Shown in pieces: positions 22,738 through 33,944 of a stretch of 64,000 bases of DNA (its first letter is position 1; every line of letters begins with the position of its first letter). This DNA is from Tribonema minus (Eukaryota > Sar > Xanthophyceae > Tribonematales > Tribonemataceae). The stretch spans positions 100,377 through 164,376 of the forward strand of contig JAFCMP010000148.1 of NCBI GenBank assembly GCA_017506865.1, given 5' to 3'. The notes under the pieces were generated by a model. It saw only the letters and a program-made list of their open reading frames with translations, searched no databases and was not told the origin of the DNA. Both the position numbers and the translations under genes were made by a program.

Positions 22738-24621
22738 CCCGCCCGCCTCCCCCTCCCCGACCGGGTGCCCTGGTTGCACACCCGGCCCCGCCTTTGCGGT
22801 CCGCACCTTTTCAACAGCCGCCCGATTGCGCGGCGCACCCTCCCCCGGATAAATGCACGCCCTCCACAGTTGCGGCCGCTGATGGAACGACATCAGAATT
22901 TCGCGCTTCGGACCCAGGCATGGTCGCGCAGGCGCCAACCCCAGTGCTAGGGCTGGGCGCCCTGTGTGCGCGTCGCGAGCTGCCGTCGCCGCAGCATCAG
23001 TGTTCCCGCACTTTGATGACCAAAATCTGTTTTCATGACTCTTGATCTTCTCTCCCGTTCGTAGGGCCCCCGCCGCCCCCCCCCCCAACCCCCTCCCCCT
23101 TTCGCTGTCTAAAGACCGTGCGCGGCGCAGCCGTCGCCCCGTGCGCGCGCGCCCTCGCTCCCACACACACACGCACATAATGCAGCACGCCTGTCCGCGC
23201 GCCCCCCTCCTCACGGTTTGAAGTTCGGCGCGCATGTGCTTGATTGCAAATGTTCCTGCCAGCGCGCGCCCGCCACTGCTCCCCATAAATGACACACGCC
23301 AGCGGCCTCTGCGGCGCCATGCGCGCAGCCTTTGCGCTTCATGCGTCTTGCTGCCGCGGCGCCCCTGTGCGGCAACTCGCGCTGCTGCGTGCATATGACC
23401 AGCATACTTAAGAGCGTTACTGTGGCTGCGCGCGCGCGTCCTTGCCTACGCGGGCCTTTTCTTTACGCTTTGTTGCCGCCGCACCCCGTGCGGCGCCTCA
23501 CGCTGCCGCTTGCACGCCCCTGCATAGCTATTCCTATCGTTGATCGACGACGGCTTGCGCGCAGCCTTTTCACTTTGCACATTTTGTTGTTGTTGTGGGG
23601 GGGCCCGCGCGCCCCCGTGCGTGCCACCAGCAAATTCCTATTTGTTGATCGGCACCTGCGCTTGCACATCTTGGTGACACGCAGAGCACTGCCATATAAC
23701 GACTGCTGTCCCGGCGCAATCGCCGCTGCACGATGCACAAAACAGCATCTGTGGGCTTGAAGGGGCTTGCCGCGCGTGCTTATAGGGCTTTATAACACGG
23801 GCACAGGTTGTGCAAAGTGTGTACCTCAAACAAAGTACATGACTGGGCTTTATTGCGCCCAAAGCGAGAACAAGAAAGCATATGACCATGACACAGGCGG
23901 CGAAGTTGCTCAGCATTGCTCGACTGCCAACATGTGCAGGCTGATCACAGAAGCCATGGCAGCAGCAGCACAACGAACGCATCAACTGCAGTAGAGCCCA
24001 TACGTTGACAAGTGTAGTGTAAAGTGTATTGTGTCAAATCTCGCACCCGTCAATCTACATGCGAAGCTGCCGCCTCCAAGGGGGCGCACAGGGCCCCACA
24101 CGCGCACGCACTTCACACGGCACTTCAACAGCTACCGCAACCTGACAACATTTCGCGCGCCGACAGACGACACCCATGAACCCTCACGAAAGTCACCCCG
24201 CAGCGGCAGAGCATGGCAGCATCTGACCGAGACCCAGGCCAGCATACGACGACGGACAAAGCGAGCAAGCCCTTCTGAGCGTTGCCACGTGAGGCGCGCT
24301 TTACAAAACCCGCCCCCGCCCGAATAAGGGGGGGGCCGGGCTCGCGGGAGCCGACACCACGTGTCCCTGCCCTCCGCGATTGTGATTATGTTACATGGCA
24401 CTGAAGAGGGGAACGGGCAAACCACTGTCTACACGCCCCCCCCCCCCCCTATCTTTCGAAATTGGCTAACAGCCCTCCGCACCCCCCCGGACACCCTTCC
24501 CCCGCCTCGTGCTGCAGTAATTGCGAGAGCACAGCCGCAGAGCGGTCGAGGACCGCACTCGTTGAGACCGGGCGGGGGGGGGGGGCGGGGTGCGGACGAC
24601 CCCAGCGCGGCAGCTCGGCGG
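22078..24621. other. Intergenic, convergent KH/calponin 3' region, with degenerate tandem repeat
   Basis: No coding exon could be supported. The stretch holds poly-C runs (22,468-22,483; 22,707-22,735; 24,436-24,449) and a degenerate tandem repeat at about 23,320-23,610. In that repeat a unit containing GCGCAGCCTTT, a T-rich stretch and GTGCGGC(G/A) recurs about three times. Confidence 0.5.
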
Positions 24622-25514
24622 TTATGCGGCGTCGCGGCGCGCGCCGACGTCCGCCCACTGCGTGATGCCGTTGCGCGGCGGCTCTGCGCGCGGCATGACG
24701 GCGCTGCTGCCGAGCGCTGCCTTCGGCACGGCGGACGCGTCGAGCGAGGGGCCGCACGCGTCGGCGGCGGCGGTGATGCCGTTGCTGGCGACGTCCGCGC
24801 GCTCCATGACGCCGTACGAGCCCATGTGCGCCTGCGTGACGGAGGACGCGTCGACGCTCGGGCCCGCGTACTCGGCGCCGCTCGTGATGCCCGTCTTGAC
24901 GATGGCGGGGCGCTGAAGGGGGGGGGGAGGGGGGGGGGGAAGGGGGGGGGGGGGGGATGGGGGGGGGTGAGCACTCGTGACGGTCTGCACTGCGTACAAC
25001 GACGACAACGTGTCATACAGGCATAGGGGGCGGGGGGAGACAGCGGCGCAAGGGGGTACAGTATAGACAGAGTGCTTGTGACGGTTCTGGCCGTGAGCGT
25101 GTGGAATGAGGACTCGCTTGCGCTGCATTGAAGAAGGCGCGGCGGTGCGGCAATCAGCCTGTTGCAGTCAATGTGGGAGGCAGGTAGAAACTCACGACAT
25201 GACACGCTCGCGGTTCTGCCGCCGCGCCGCCGGCGTCATTACTTGAGGGCGGCGAGAGAGAGGGAGGCACAGCATTGACGACCCTCGCTCACAATGATAC
25301 AGCCGCCACGAGAGGCAGCAGCGCTCACCTCCATGACGCCCGCGGTATACTAACAACGACAAACTCTGAACTTTTGTTTTGTGATGCAACACAGCGGCCA
25401 CTGGCGCGCAGCGCGCAGCAGCAGCAGCGCTCTACCAAGCGCTCACGGCGCCCCCTGACACAAAAAATAAACTCTAACGGCTTGCTTGTGATGCAGCACA
25501 GCGGCCACTGGCGC

Positions 25515-25547
<33 letters not shown>

Positions 25548-26804
25548 CTCACCTCCATGACGCCCGCGGAGCCCATCGCGCAGCGCGTCATGCCGGTCGA
25601 GTCGAGCGACGGCCCCGCGTTGTCGGCGCCCATGGTGATTCCCGTCTTGACGACATCTGCGCGCTCCATGATGCCGTACGAGCCCATCATGGTCATGCAG
25701 ATGGAGCCGCTGTCGCCGGTGCCGGCGTACTCGGCGCCCATGGTGATGCCACCCTGGGGGAAGCGGGGTGGGTGGGGGGGGGGCAACTCAGATTGATGTT
25801 TTCAAAGCGGGAGTATGAGAAGACTTGCACAGAAATGGGGGGGGGGGGGGTCAGGTTTGCGGCACGAGCATATTGTGTGCTGTTGCAAGCGGTAGCTGAA
25901 ATGCATGCTGTATGCGTGTATGAGTTCCGCGAGAGGCATGTGCTCTTGCGCGCTGATGGCGTGTGATTACGAGCGAGGACGGTATAAACGCGCATGCACA
26001 CGCCAGCACTTTGCGGTTTTCCTGCATCACTTCAAACAGCGTAGCGGCCGCAGGTTACAGCTGCGCACCTCGCATTGGAGACTGAGGCAGGCACGCGCTG
26101 ACAGCTTTTAAGATGCACTGTACACAAGCTCATGCACAATATCGTTTCTACCAGCCCAGCGGCTTCACCACATCGGCCTGGCAGGGAAAAACATCATCTG
26201 AGGCAGAAAAGCTCACCTTGGTGACGTGCAGGCGCTCCATGACCGCCGCGCTGCCCTGCGTCTGCTTGGTGATGGCGCCCCCGAGGCGGGCCTTCGCCAT
26301 CTGCTCAGCGGTGAACTCCCTCTTGTTGGCGGTGTGCATCTTGGCGCCGAGATGCGGCCCATGGAACTCAGGCACCGAGGACTGGATTGTAGATCCGAGA
26401 GCAAACAAGCACTTGATGACGAGGCTGATGTCCTTCTCCTCGTAGAGGTCGACGGTCTCGAACAGCGAGTGCTCCGCCACCCCCAGGGCCCGGCACCCCT
26501 TGAGGTAGGCGCTGATGTTCTCCATCTGCTTGAAGGGCATGCTGGATGTGTTGATCTTCTTGACGGTGCCGGGCCTGATGGCGTTGAGGAGCTTGCACAG
26601 CACGGAGCCGTCCTTGAGCGCAGCTGCGAAGGTGCCCTCGAACTTGACCCTCGTCACCGCCTCTATCCATTCCTGCGCTGCATGCTCTCCTGCATAGTCG
26701 TAGTTCGCCGCGGCCTTGCGAGCGAGCTCCGCGTCGAGGCCATAGCCACCGCCGCGGGCTCCCACCATCTGCCTTTCCTGCTTGTTGTCCATCATGCCCG
26801 CCAT
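24622..26804 (-). CDS. Calponin/transgelin-like CH-domain protein with five 37-residue repeats
   Basis: A predicted actin-binding protein of 359 residues. Minus-strand exons are 26804-26217, 25753-25553 and 24912-24622, all joined in phase 0. Residues about 20-150 form a single calponin-homology domain with the transgelin signature (AAANYDYAGEHAAQEWIEAV, CKLLNAIRPGTVKKIN, FKQMENISAYLKGCRALGV, LFETVDLYEEKD). Residues about 180-359 hold five tandem units of about 37 residues with the pattern MGSYGVMERADV...GITMGA...GPSLD. These resemble the short calponin-family repeat (MGTN...GMT..GTRR) but are longer and more regular. The ATG at 26,804 is used; a downstream ATG five codons later is also possible. 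Two of the 3' splice sites are preceded by runs of C in the sense strand. The last repeat is incomplete and ends in a TAA stop. The CH domain is certain; the repeat's actin-binding role is inferred from the family. Confidence 0.93.
25316..25525. repeat. Donor-side exon-edge copy and duplicated intron, calponin gene intron 2
   Basis: The last bases of exon 2 with its donor recur at 25,316-25,345 (GCAGCGCTCACCTCCATGAC in the plus strand). About 45 bases of adjoining intron recur (CACAGCGGCCACTGGCGCGC at about 25,391 and 25,498). Confidence 0.88.
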
Positions 26805-28309
26805 CTTAATCACCTCTTAGCGACTCTGTGCGGGTCTTATCAGGAGCTCCTTTATGAAAGCGCTACCCCTGTCTTGATGTGGTGACTGGAAGAGAACCGA
26901 ACAACTACCAGTGCCTTGCTTCTTAGAACGTGTGCTATGCGCGAGTGGCTAGTGTTGCTCTGCTGCTGCTGTTGTCACTTGCTCTCTGCTCCTGCCTCCT
27001 TTTGCTCGAATTTCGCCGAACTCGCGGTTTCATCCCGTAACGTCTGGCTCTTTTCGTAGGTCACAGCGGTTTGTGTGGGTCGCACGCATTCACCTGCATG
27101 GGCATATACGTGATGGAGACAAAAACGTAGGGCATGCACGAAAGGCTTGTGGTGATTCCTTCGCCGTGTCCACCTCGACCAGTCTTGGATCCTCGTTGGA
27201 AGGCTGATACTGAAGGCGCCATCAACTGTTTTTTCACACATCTTCAGAAGCCATTACAAGTCAGATGAATGTGACGAAGACGTCACCAGGTATGAAGGAT
27301 ATGCAGCTTCAGAACATGCGGTGTGCGTGTACGGTGTGATGTGTCAAACTTGGTCGAACCCAAATGCAAATGACCACAACTAGTAGGCACCCTGGTGATC
27401 ACTTGACGAGTGTGCACATGCAGTTTGCCAAACAGCTTGTCTGCATTAATATGCGCTCTTACTCGCACACAAGTGAATGTCGTTCCAGCTTTCGGTGTGC
27501 ACCTCGTTAGCAGGGTGCTTTGTACCAGAATGTGCGCAGGGACGGGGCGTATACCATGTAGTACGAGAATTTAATAAAAAGTACCTCAAAGGCGACCCAG
27601 GCCTGCGTAAATCTTTTCCAAGACGGGACAAGTGTGCCTCGCGGCTGGGCAACATTAAGTAGGGTTTGGTTGTGCGGTGTTGGTGGTAGTGTGAAGAGGG
27701 GGAAGCCTGTTTGCGTTTGAGTCTGTCTTCGGAGAAGGAATGCTGCATTGAGTGCACATCCAAAGAGAGGGCTTTTCGCGCCCCTTGCGAACCGAAATTA
27801 ATAAAAGTACCTGAACATCTCATTGGGCCAGGGTGCAGATAAGGCCTTCAAGTGCAAGTGATGTTGAGCTACAGGGTCATGCTAGCAGTATCTGAGCTGG
27901 AATCAGATCACCTGCTTTGCAGAGAGACATCTCTCCATATGCATCCCCGGCCAAGCATCTGACTGCAGTCAGTACGCTGACTGGTTCCAACCTATCCACG
28001 CCCCCGTGTGCTGATGCTTGTGCGTATCTCTTGCTTGTTGATCTAGATGTCATGGCATATGTGTAGGCAAGGATATGTGTAGGCAAGGCACAGCAATATC
28101 ACAAATTAAGGGGAACCTGCAGACCCCGACCCTAGGATCTCCTGGCTGTTCATAATCTCTCATCTGACTACTCGCGGGCAAGACTCAGAGCACCCTCCCA
28201 CACACACGCTTGGTGTCGTAGGCTGGCGAGAGTCGGCAATGGCAGGTTGTCGATATGCGCTGTTGTGAGTGATTGTCATCCTATATACATGTACACAAAC
28301 AGCAAGAGC

Positions 28310-30700
28310 ACGTGGTGACCCCCTGGCTTTACCATGAGCTTACAAGCTTGTGCGCTTTTAGCAGGGTAGCCGTCCCCTTCAGAGTGCCAGGATTATTGGC
28401 ACCCCGGACGAAACACTGTAGTACTGTATTCACTTCCGCTAGGGGCAGAAACCCTATGAAAAACAAAGCATGCATGTGGTACCCTGGCACCCCAGGAAGG
28501 AGGTGGTCCTAGCACGCCAGAAGCGGACAGCCACCCTGCCAAGAGTGCACAACCTGTTTGGCTCAGTGGTAAGGCCAGTGTCACCACAAGCAGGAGCCCA
28601 GCGAAGACACCGTCAACGCCGTTGTCCATCAAGAAGAGCGGTAAGTTTACCACGCTCAAGCACTGCCAGCAGGAAGGACCGCCACCAGCAACAGTGAAGT
28701 GTACCACGTAGGGAACTGGACATCGGGCACCTTTGCATGGGCCATCGGATGTTTTGACATCAAGTCGAAACATCCGATAGCCTGTACAAAGATGCTATCA
28801 GAAGTCAAACGCTTTGTTGCTGCAGCATGGTGGCAGTCCTTCCTGTTGGTCTGAGCGCAGCAACTTGCCGCTCGTCTTGGCCGGCGACGGCGTTGACAGC
28901 GTCTTCCCCGCGGGTGCTTGCTTGTGGTGACCGTCCCTGGCTTTTACCACTGAGCTACGAAGGTTGTGCGCTCTCCGCAGGCTGTAGCTGTCCTTCTTCC
29001 CCTGCTCGATGGGTGATCTGGCCATGGGTGGAGCAGAGGCTCGCGAGGCGGGCGATGCAGAGATGCCTGGAGCAGAGACGGGACTGGCACAGAGATGGGG
29101 TGTAGAGACAAGATGCGCTGGATGATTGTGTTTTTTGCTGGTGTTTTGCCTCATCACCTTGAAGCTCACATTGGCACTGGAAGGTAGCATCAGCGCTCTT
29201 TGACATGCTTTTTTATTTCGGTGTGGCACTGCCACTTTTGTGCTTGGCATTTCTTGGGTTTGGGCCGTTCGGCACTGTTCAACGTGGGGTTCATCACTCT
29301 TATTCTATCGGTTATGTGCAGTGCGCATTGTAAACGCACATCTCAGACTTTGTGCGCAAATGCAGCCATGGACTCTCACCGTATGATTGCGGACACATGT
29401 GGCACCATAATACGGCAGATTGGTGCTGCTTTTGCATGAATCTGCAGCTGTGCCCTTGCAGCGGCTGCCACATGTGCTGTGCCACATGTCTTTATGACTC
29501 TGCACATCAGACGCTGACAAGTTTTAGGCCTAAAGCCGCGCTGCGCGCGGCGAGTACGCCCGCAGCAGCGGCAGCAGATTTTAGTCGAAAACTCCTCTTT
29601 TTCCCTCCTTTCTTCTCTTCCCCTTCCCCCCTTATCGTCTCTGCTGCAATTGCATCCTCGTGCATCTACATGACTTCAAAGTGTCACATTCAAGGCCCAG
29701 ACTGACCATGGGCTGTGCAGAGCTCATATGAGTGATGAGCTGGACTGCTGGTGTCACTGGGACGGATGCATCACAAGGACTTGCAGTGTCACATATAGTC
29801 ACATAAAACAGTCTCACCAAATGGGATCTGACCTGCTACTGCTGCTACGCAGGGAAGGAAGCGAACTGGGCAGAGGGCGTCGTGGTCCCCGGCAAGCACC
29901 TGCAGCGCGTGCGCGCCATTGTCCGCAGCGTCCCCGCCGGCAGCCAGGCTCTGAATGGGCTCACGCCCAGCGCAGCATGCGACGACAACGGAGCCTACTT
30001 TCTTCACACAGCATCTAATGCGCGCGCTGGGGCCGCGACATACAATGCCGTGCTGCACGCTGTGACCGCCGAGCCGGGCCTGAGCAGCGACGCCTTCAAG
30101 ACGCACGCAGGCAGCAGCAGCGCGCGCATTAGATGCTGTGTGAAGAAAGTAGGCTCCGTTGTCGTCGCATGCTGCGCTGGGCGTGAGCCCGTTCAAAGCC
30201 TCGCTGCCGGCGGCGACGCTGCGGACGATGGCGGCACGCGCTGCAGGTGTTCGCCGAGGACGACGACGCCCTCCGCCCAGTTCGCTTCCTTCCCTGCGGT
30301 GTAAGTTGCGCTTGAAACAAGTCAGAGACCATCACCTCAATGTGTACAAAGATGCCGTCACAAGTCCAACCGGCAGACTTGACTGTTGCTGCAGCATGGT
30401 GGCAGTCCTTCCTGTTGGTCTGAGCGCAGCAACATGCCGCTCGTCTTGGCGGGCGGCGGCGTTGACGGCGTCTCTTCACCGGGTTCTTGCTTGTGGTGAC
30501 CATCCCTGGCTTTACCACTGAGCTACGAAGCTTGTGCGCTCTTAGAGGCTGTAGCTGTCCTTCTTCCCCTTGTTGATGGGTGATGTGGCCATGGCTGGAG
30601 CAGAGGCTCTCGAGGCGGGAGACGCAGAGGCGCCTGGAGCAGAGACGGGACTGGCGCAGAGTCGGGGTCTAGAGAAAAGGTTTGCGCTGGATGATTTGTG
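28310..30700. repeat. Dispersed repeat family, four copies in mixed orientation
   Basis: Copies lie at about 28,525-28,705 (plus orientation), 28,798-29,125 and 30,335-30,700 (both inverted, about 80-90% alike by eye), with a fragment at 28,310-28,382. Shared blocks include GGTGGCAGTCCTTCCTGTTG, CTTGCTTGTGGTGACC and GAGCAGAGACGGGACTGGC. The inverted copies share a similar conceptual peptide on the minus strand (SPVSAPG.SASPASRASAP, then GKKDSYSL), so the repeat may come from a duplicated coding exon or a mobile element. The element contains GGCTCAGTGGTAA-like sequence that mimics a tRNA A box, but no B box was seen. Confidence 0.7.
29849..30297. repeat. Large inverted repeat, arms of about 180 bp, spacer of about 89 bp
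   Basis: The left arm 29,849-30,029 and right arm 30,119-30,297 are reverse complements at roughly 93% identity. They include a perfect block of about 60 bases around CACAGCATCTAATGCGCGCG. Transcripts from either strand could fold into a long hairpin. The left arm stays open on the plus strand (PSAACDDNGAYFLHTASNAR) and the same peptide is encoded by the right arm on the minus strand. Confidence 0.85.
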
Positions 30701-31456
30701 CGGTCGTCGGTCGAGCCATACATGAACTTCACGACACGCTTGAAGTACGCATGGTGCGACGAAGAAGCGAAGGTTTGCAGCACACGAACGCAACGGAGAC
30801 CTCTTCCCGCAGCTCAGCGAGGCGTTTGTGGCTGGTGGTGGCGCTAATCAATCTTTAAGGTGTGCGCGCCGTCAAGTGGTCCAGCGTTCCCTTCTTCGGG
30901 CTATGAGTGCTTGGGGTGTCTCGCCTGAGCCGCTGCTGTTCGGCGGTCGGCGGCATATAAGCGCCTGCATACTACGTACTCATGTCGTGTCAATAGCCAG
31001 ATGTCGCATACGCAGAGTCGCCGCAGGCAGCACCAGCGGCTGCGCTGCGCTGTGCTGTAAATCAAGAAGTGTTCACCGTGTTTGCTGCTTGTGAGCCGGC
31101 ATACATGACCATTCGCGCCTTTTCATAATGAAATGCAGTCCCCTTCTTTGCCTGTTGTTTGCCTTTACATTGCCCATCACCAACAACCGGCGCTTTGGGT
31201 ACTGAACACCCTGTTCTTGCGCGTAGACCATGCACACACACACATAACAGCCTCGCTGCTCTCTCTGAGAAGTGCATGCCACTGCTGTCTGTGCGTTGCC
31301 ATGACCTCAACAGCAGAATCACATACGCAGCGGCTTCACACGTCTCCAAGCGCTGAGGTCAGCACCGGCGGTAACAACAGCTTTTGGCGGCAGCGGCAGC
31401 AGCGGCAGCAGCAGCAGCAGCAGACCCCCAACCTCGGCGCGTAAGCCGCCTCACAC

Positions 31457-32131
31457 ATGGTACAGCCCATGCAATTACCGGCGCGGCACGCGGCCATGCG
31501 CCCCGTCGTCGAGCACGAGTACTTCGACCACAGAGTCGTGCCGCAGCTCGAGGCGTACCTCGCGGAGCAGGCGTCCTCCGGCACGTACGACTTCGAGGCG
31601 AACAAGGCGCTGCTCAAGCTGTACCAGTTCTTCCCGGACCTCGTCAAGGCCGACATGGTCGCGCTCGCGGCCGGCAAGGCGCTCATGGCGCTGCCCGCGC
31701 CGGATTTCGCAGCGCTCAGCTACCTCGCGCCCGCAGCAGCGCTCGCCGCGGAGCCGCTGACGTCGCTCGCGCGCGCGCTCGACGCGCTCGAGGGCGCGCG
31801 CTACGGCGCGTTCTGGGCGGTGACGCGCGAGCCCGAGGCGGCGGCGCTCATCCAGCGGCTGCCGGGGTTCGCGGACCAGGCGCGGCGCGTCGCGCTGTCG
31901 GCGCTGGCGGCGACGTTCCAGAGCGTTCCGCTGTCGGCGCTGGAGGAGGCGGTGGCGCTGTCGGGGGCGGAGCTGGAGGCGTTCGTGGGGGGGCTGGGGG
32001 GGGAGGTGAAGCTCGGCGACGGGCGCGCCGCCTTCGCGCGCAACGAGTTCAACCAGATGCAGCCCAAGCGCTTCAAGGAGAGCGTGGAGTTTGAGAAGGT
32101 GCTCAAGGCGGTGGGCACGCTGTCGGGGTGA
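31457..32131 (+). CDS. EIF3K: Eukaryotic translation initiation factor 3 subunit K, single exon
   Basis: A subunit of the eIF3 complex, which organises the 43S pre-initiation complex on the small ribosomal subunit. The 224-residue reading frame matches the size of plant and animal eIF3k (about 218-226). Recognised stretches are YDFEANKALLKLYQFFPDLV (residues about 44-63), KALMALPAPDFAALSYLAP, YGAFWAVT, LPGFADQARRVALSALAATFQSVP and the C-terminal ARNEFNQ. These follow the family order of the N-terminal helical (HAM/TPR-like) domain and the C-terminal winged-helix (PCI-like) domain. The start is the first ATG, followed by an unconserved leader of about 20 residues. The gene has no intron, in contrast to its neighbours. 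A CAG-rich stretch (about 31,390-31,430) lies just upstream and a G run of about 20 (32,149-32,169) just downstream. Confidence 0.95.
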   Translation: MVQPMQLPARHAAMRPVVEHEYFDHRVVPQLEAYLAEQASSGTYDFEANKALLKLYQFFPDLVKADMVALAAGKALMALPAPDFAALSYLAPAAALAAEPLTSLARALDALEGARYGAFWAVTREPEAAALIQRLPGFADQARRVALSALAATFQSVPLSALEEAVALSGAELEAFVGGLGGEVKLGDGRAAFARNEFNQMQPKRFKESVEFEKVLKAVGTLSG

Positions 32132-33944
32132 TGTGGCTAGGGGGGTAGGGGGGGGGGGGGGGGGGGGGGAGGAAGGGACGGACGCTTAGGGTCGCCTGCC
32201 CGTTCGTTTAGGGGAGGTGCGGGAGCCGAGCGCGGCTCCCTGGAGTGAATGCAACACACTTCTTTCTGCCATGTGTGCGCGGATGCTGCTGGATTTGAGG
32301 TCATGAGCGCCGCGAAGCGGCGCTGCCGTGTGCCATTGTCTCTGCTCAGTGTAGGTAGTCAGATGTAGTACACCTTCCTGTACATGCGCTGCGCATGTTT
32401 CTGACTGCAAGTAGAGCACACCGAGACGGTTTCGGTTCATCATGGCTCAGCCATCGTGTCTTGAGGCGAGAGTGCCGAATTGCAAATTGTTGTGCACCAT
32501 GTGTTGTACGTTAGAAGCGCTGGCTGGGCACACAGGGCAGGTGTAGGATGCCGTTCCTGGTCTTGGCTGCAATGAAGGAGCAGTGACGTTGGTCGGTGTC
32601 GTGCTTCTAAGTCAGTGCGACAATAGCAGCCTTCACACATGTTGCGCGTACGCGTGCTGTAGTGGTGACGATGTTTCTCGGCGCACATCGCCCTTAATAG
32701 CTGCCGCACCGTGCCAGTGCTGTTTGCCGGCCTGCTGATCGTGGCTCTGCGCCCAGACAGTCGGTATGCGCAGGCTTGTCGGTGCTCAGCAGGGATCCAA
32801 CCTCAACATGTGTGCTGTGCTGTGTTCGTTGCCCAGATACCTGTATGACCATGACCATCTGCTGCTACCTACGCGACGCCGTCAGACAGAGTGTGCACTC
32901 AGGGGAATACATGATAACCTAAGTAAGGCTCCTGCATACCGTGCGCGGTAAACTGCTCGATGGCACTGACCGGTATATCTTGACATTTTGGTGCATTCAT
33001 ACTTCTGAGGCATCACTCTCCAGTGCGCGCTGCAGCGAAACATCCCTAGCCATCACGTGTGAACAATGAGGTGGTGAGGAATGCGGTGTGCACGGGACAC
33101 ACTTTCGCATTACACAGCTCAATTGCATATTTGCTGCGCAGCACTGTACAAGACGATGCTCAGTGCGCAACAGCTAGGGTTAGGCCGGCGGCAGGGGGCT
33201 TCATCCGCACTAGCAGAACCAGCAAGTAGAAGGCATCGCGTTGAGACAACACACGCATGCAGCGCGCCAAGCTGCCATTGTGACGCTGGATATTGAAAGC
33301 AGCACGTCGTGGGCACGTCGCCACCCACAACAACTTCAAGTTGAACCTGGTCGTACGGCGCCACGACACTTGTCTCAAACGCCGCTACAGCCACCCATGA
33401 CAAAGCCAGAGTAGAATTGACACGGACCTCGCTTGTTGATGATGATGCCGACTTCACAGCCAGCAGAGCTCTGTGCGGAAATGCGGTCACAAGCAGCACA
33501 GCCGCGCGCAGCACACACAGAAGAGCAGGTAGGTACACAAATTGGCGCCGCGTTTCATTGAAGCGTGCATCACCCGAGTCGCTCCATTGCGTGGCCTCGT
33601 GCGCCGACGCCATCGCGCCTCCTGATGTACCTATCCCGATGACGCAAATGGTCAAGGCGCGCAGAACTGAAACATTGTGTGGGCATGTATGCAATTCTAG
33701 GGATCCGGATATACTGTTGGTATGGGACCGCATCATCCTGCCGGCAATCCCGCTGCGAGGCTAGGGCACTGGTGAACCGTTGGTTCTGTCTTGTATACAT
33801 GTACATGGCCGGGGAGGGCAGGGGCTTGAATCTATTTCGTATGCACATTGATGGTCCACATGTGGCGGCGCGCGCCTGACCGCCGGAGGACTTCGTGCTG
33901 ATTTTTGATGTTCAAGTTGAAGTTCAGATATTCAACTTGGAAGT
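32132..33944. other. Intergenic, convergent EIF3K/leader-gene 3' region
   Basis: It holds the long G run after EIF3K and a weak small ORF described separately. Otherwise I see no coding exon, RNA gene or repeat. Confidence 0.5.
33119..33613 (-). CDS. Possible small ORF, 164 residues, one hydrophobic segment
   Basis: An open frame starting MASAHEATQW at 33,613, which also stays open upstream to about 33,736. It contains one hydrophobic stretch (FVYLPALLCVLRAAVLLVTA) that could be a membrane segment, followed by a Val/Ser-rich region. I recognise no family, splice site pattern or homologue. It lies downstream of the stop codon of the minus-strand secretory gene, in a region otherwise without coding signs. 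It may be chance, a 3' UTR or a separate small gene. Confidence 0.18.
   Translation of the reverse strand: MASAHEATQWSDSGDARFNETRRQFVYLPALLCVLRAAVLLVTAFPHRALLAVKSASSSTSEVRVNSTLALSWVAVAAFETSVVAPYDQVQLEVVVGGDVPTTCCFQYPASQWQLGALHACVVSTRCLLLAGSASADEAPCRRPNPSCCALSIVLYSAAQQICN

Larger units (their letters stand above)
26805..31456. other. Gene-poor region between calponin and EIF3K
   Basis: A 4.65 kb region of lower GC content. No gene could be supported between 26,805 and about 28,300 or between 30,700 and 31,450. The middle holds a dispersed repeat family and a large inverted repeat, listed separately. Confidence 0.5.

Noticed and set aside
21792..22838. 348-codon minus-strand open frame
   Set aside because: It is antisense to the last KH-gene exon and made of low-complexity Arg/Pro/Gly from GC repeats and poly-C runs.
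28561..28580. tRNA A-box-like sequence suggesting a SINE
   Set aside because: No B box, poly-A tail or target-site duplication was seen, and the repeat looks more like a diverged coding segment.
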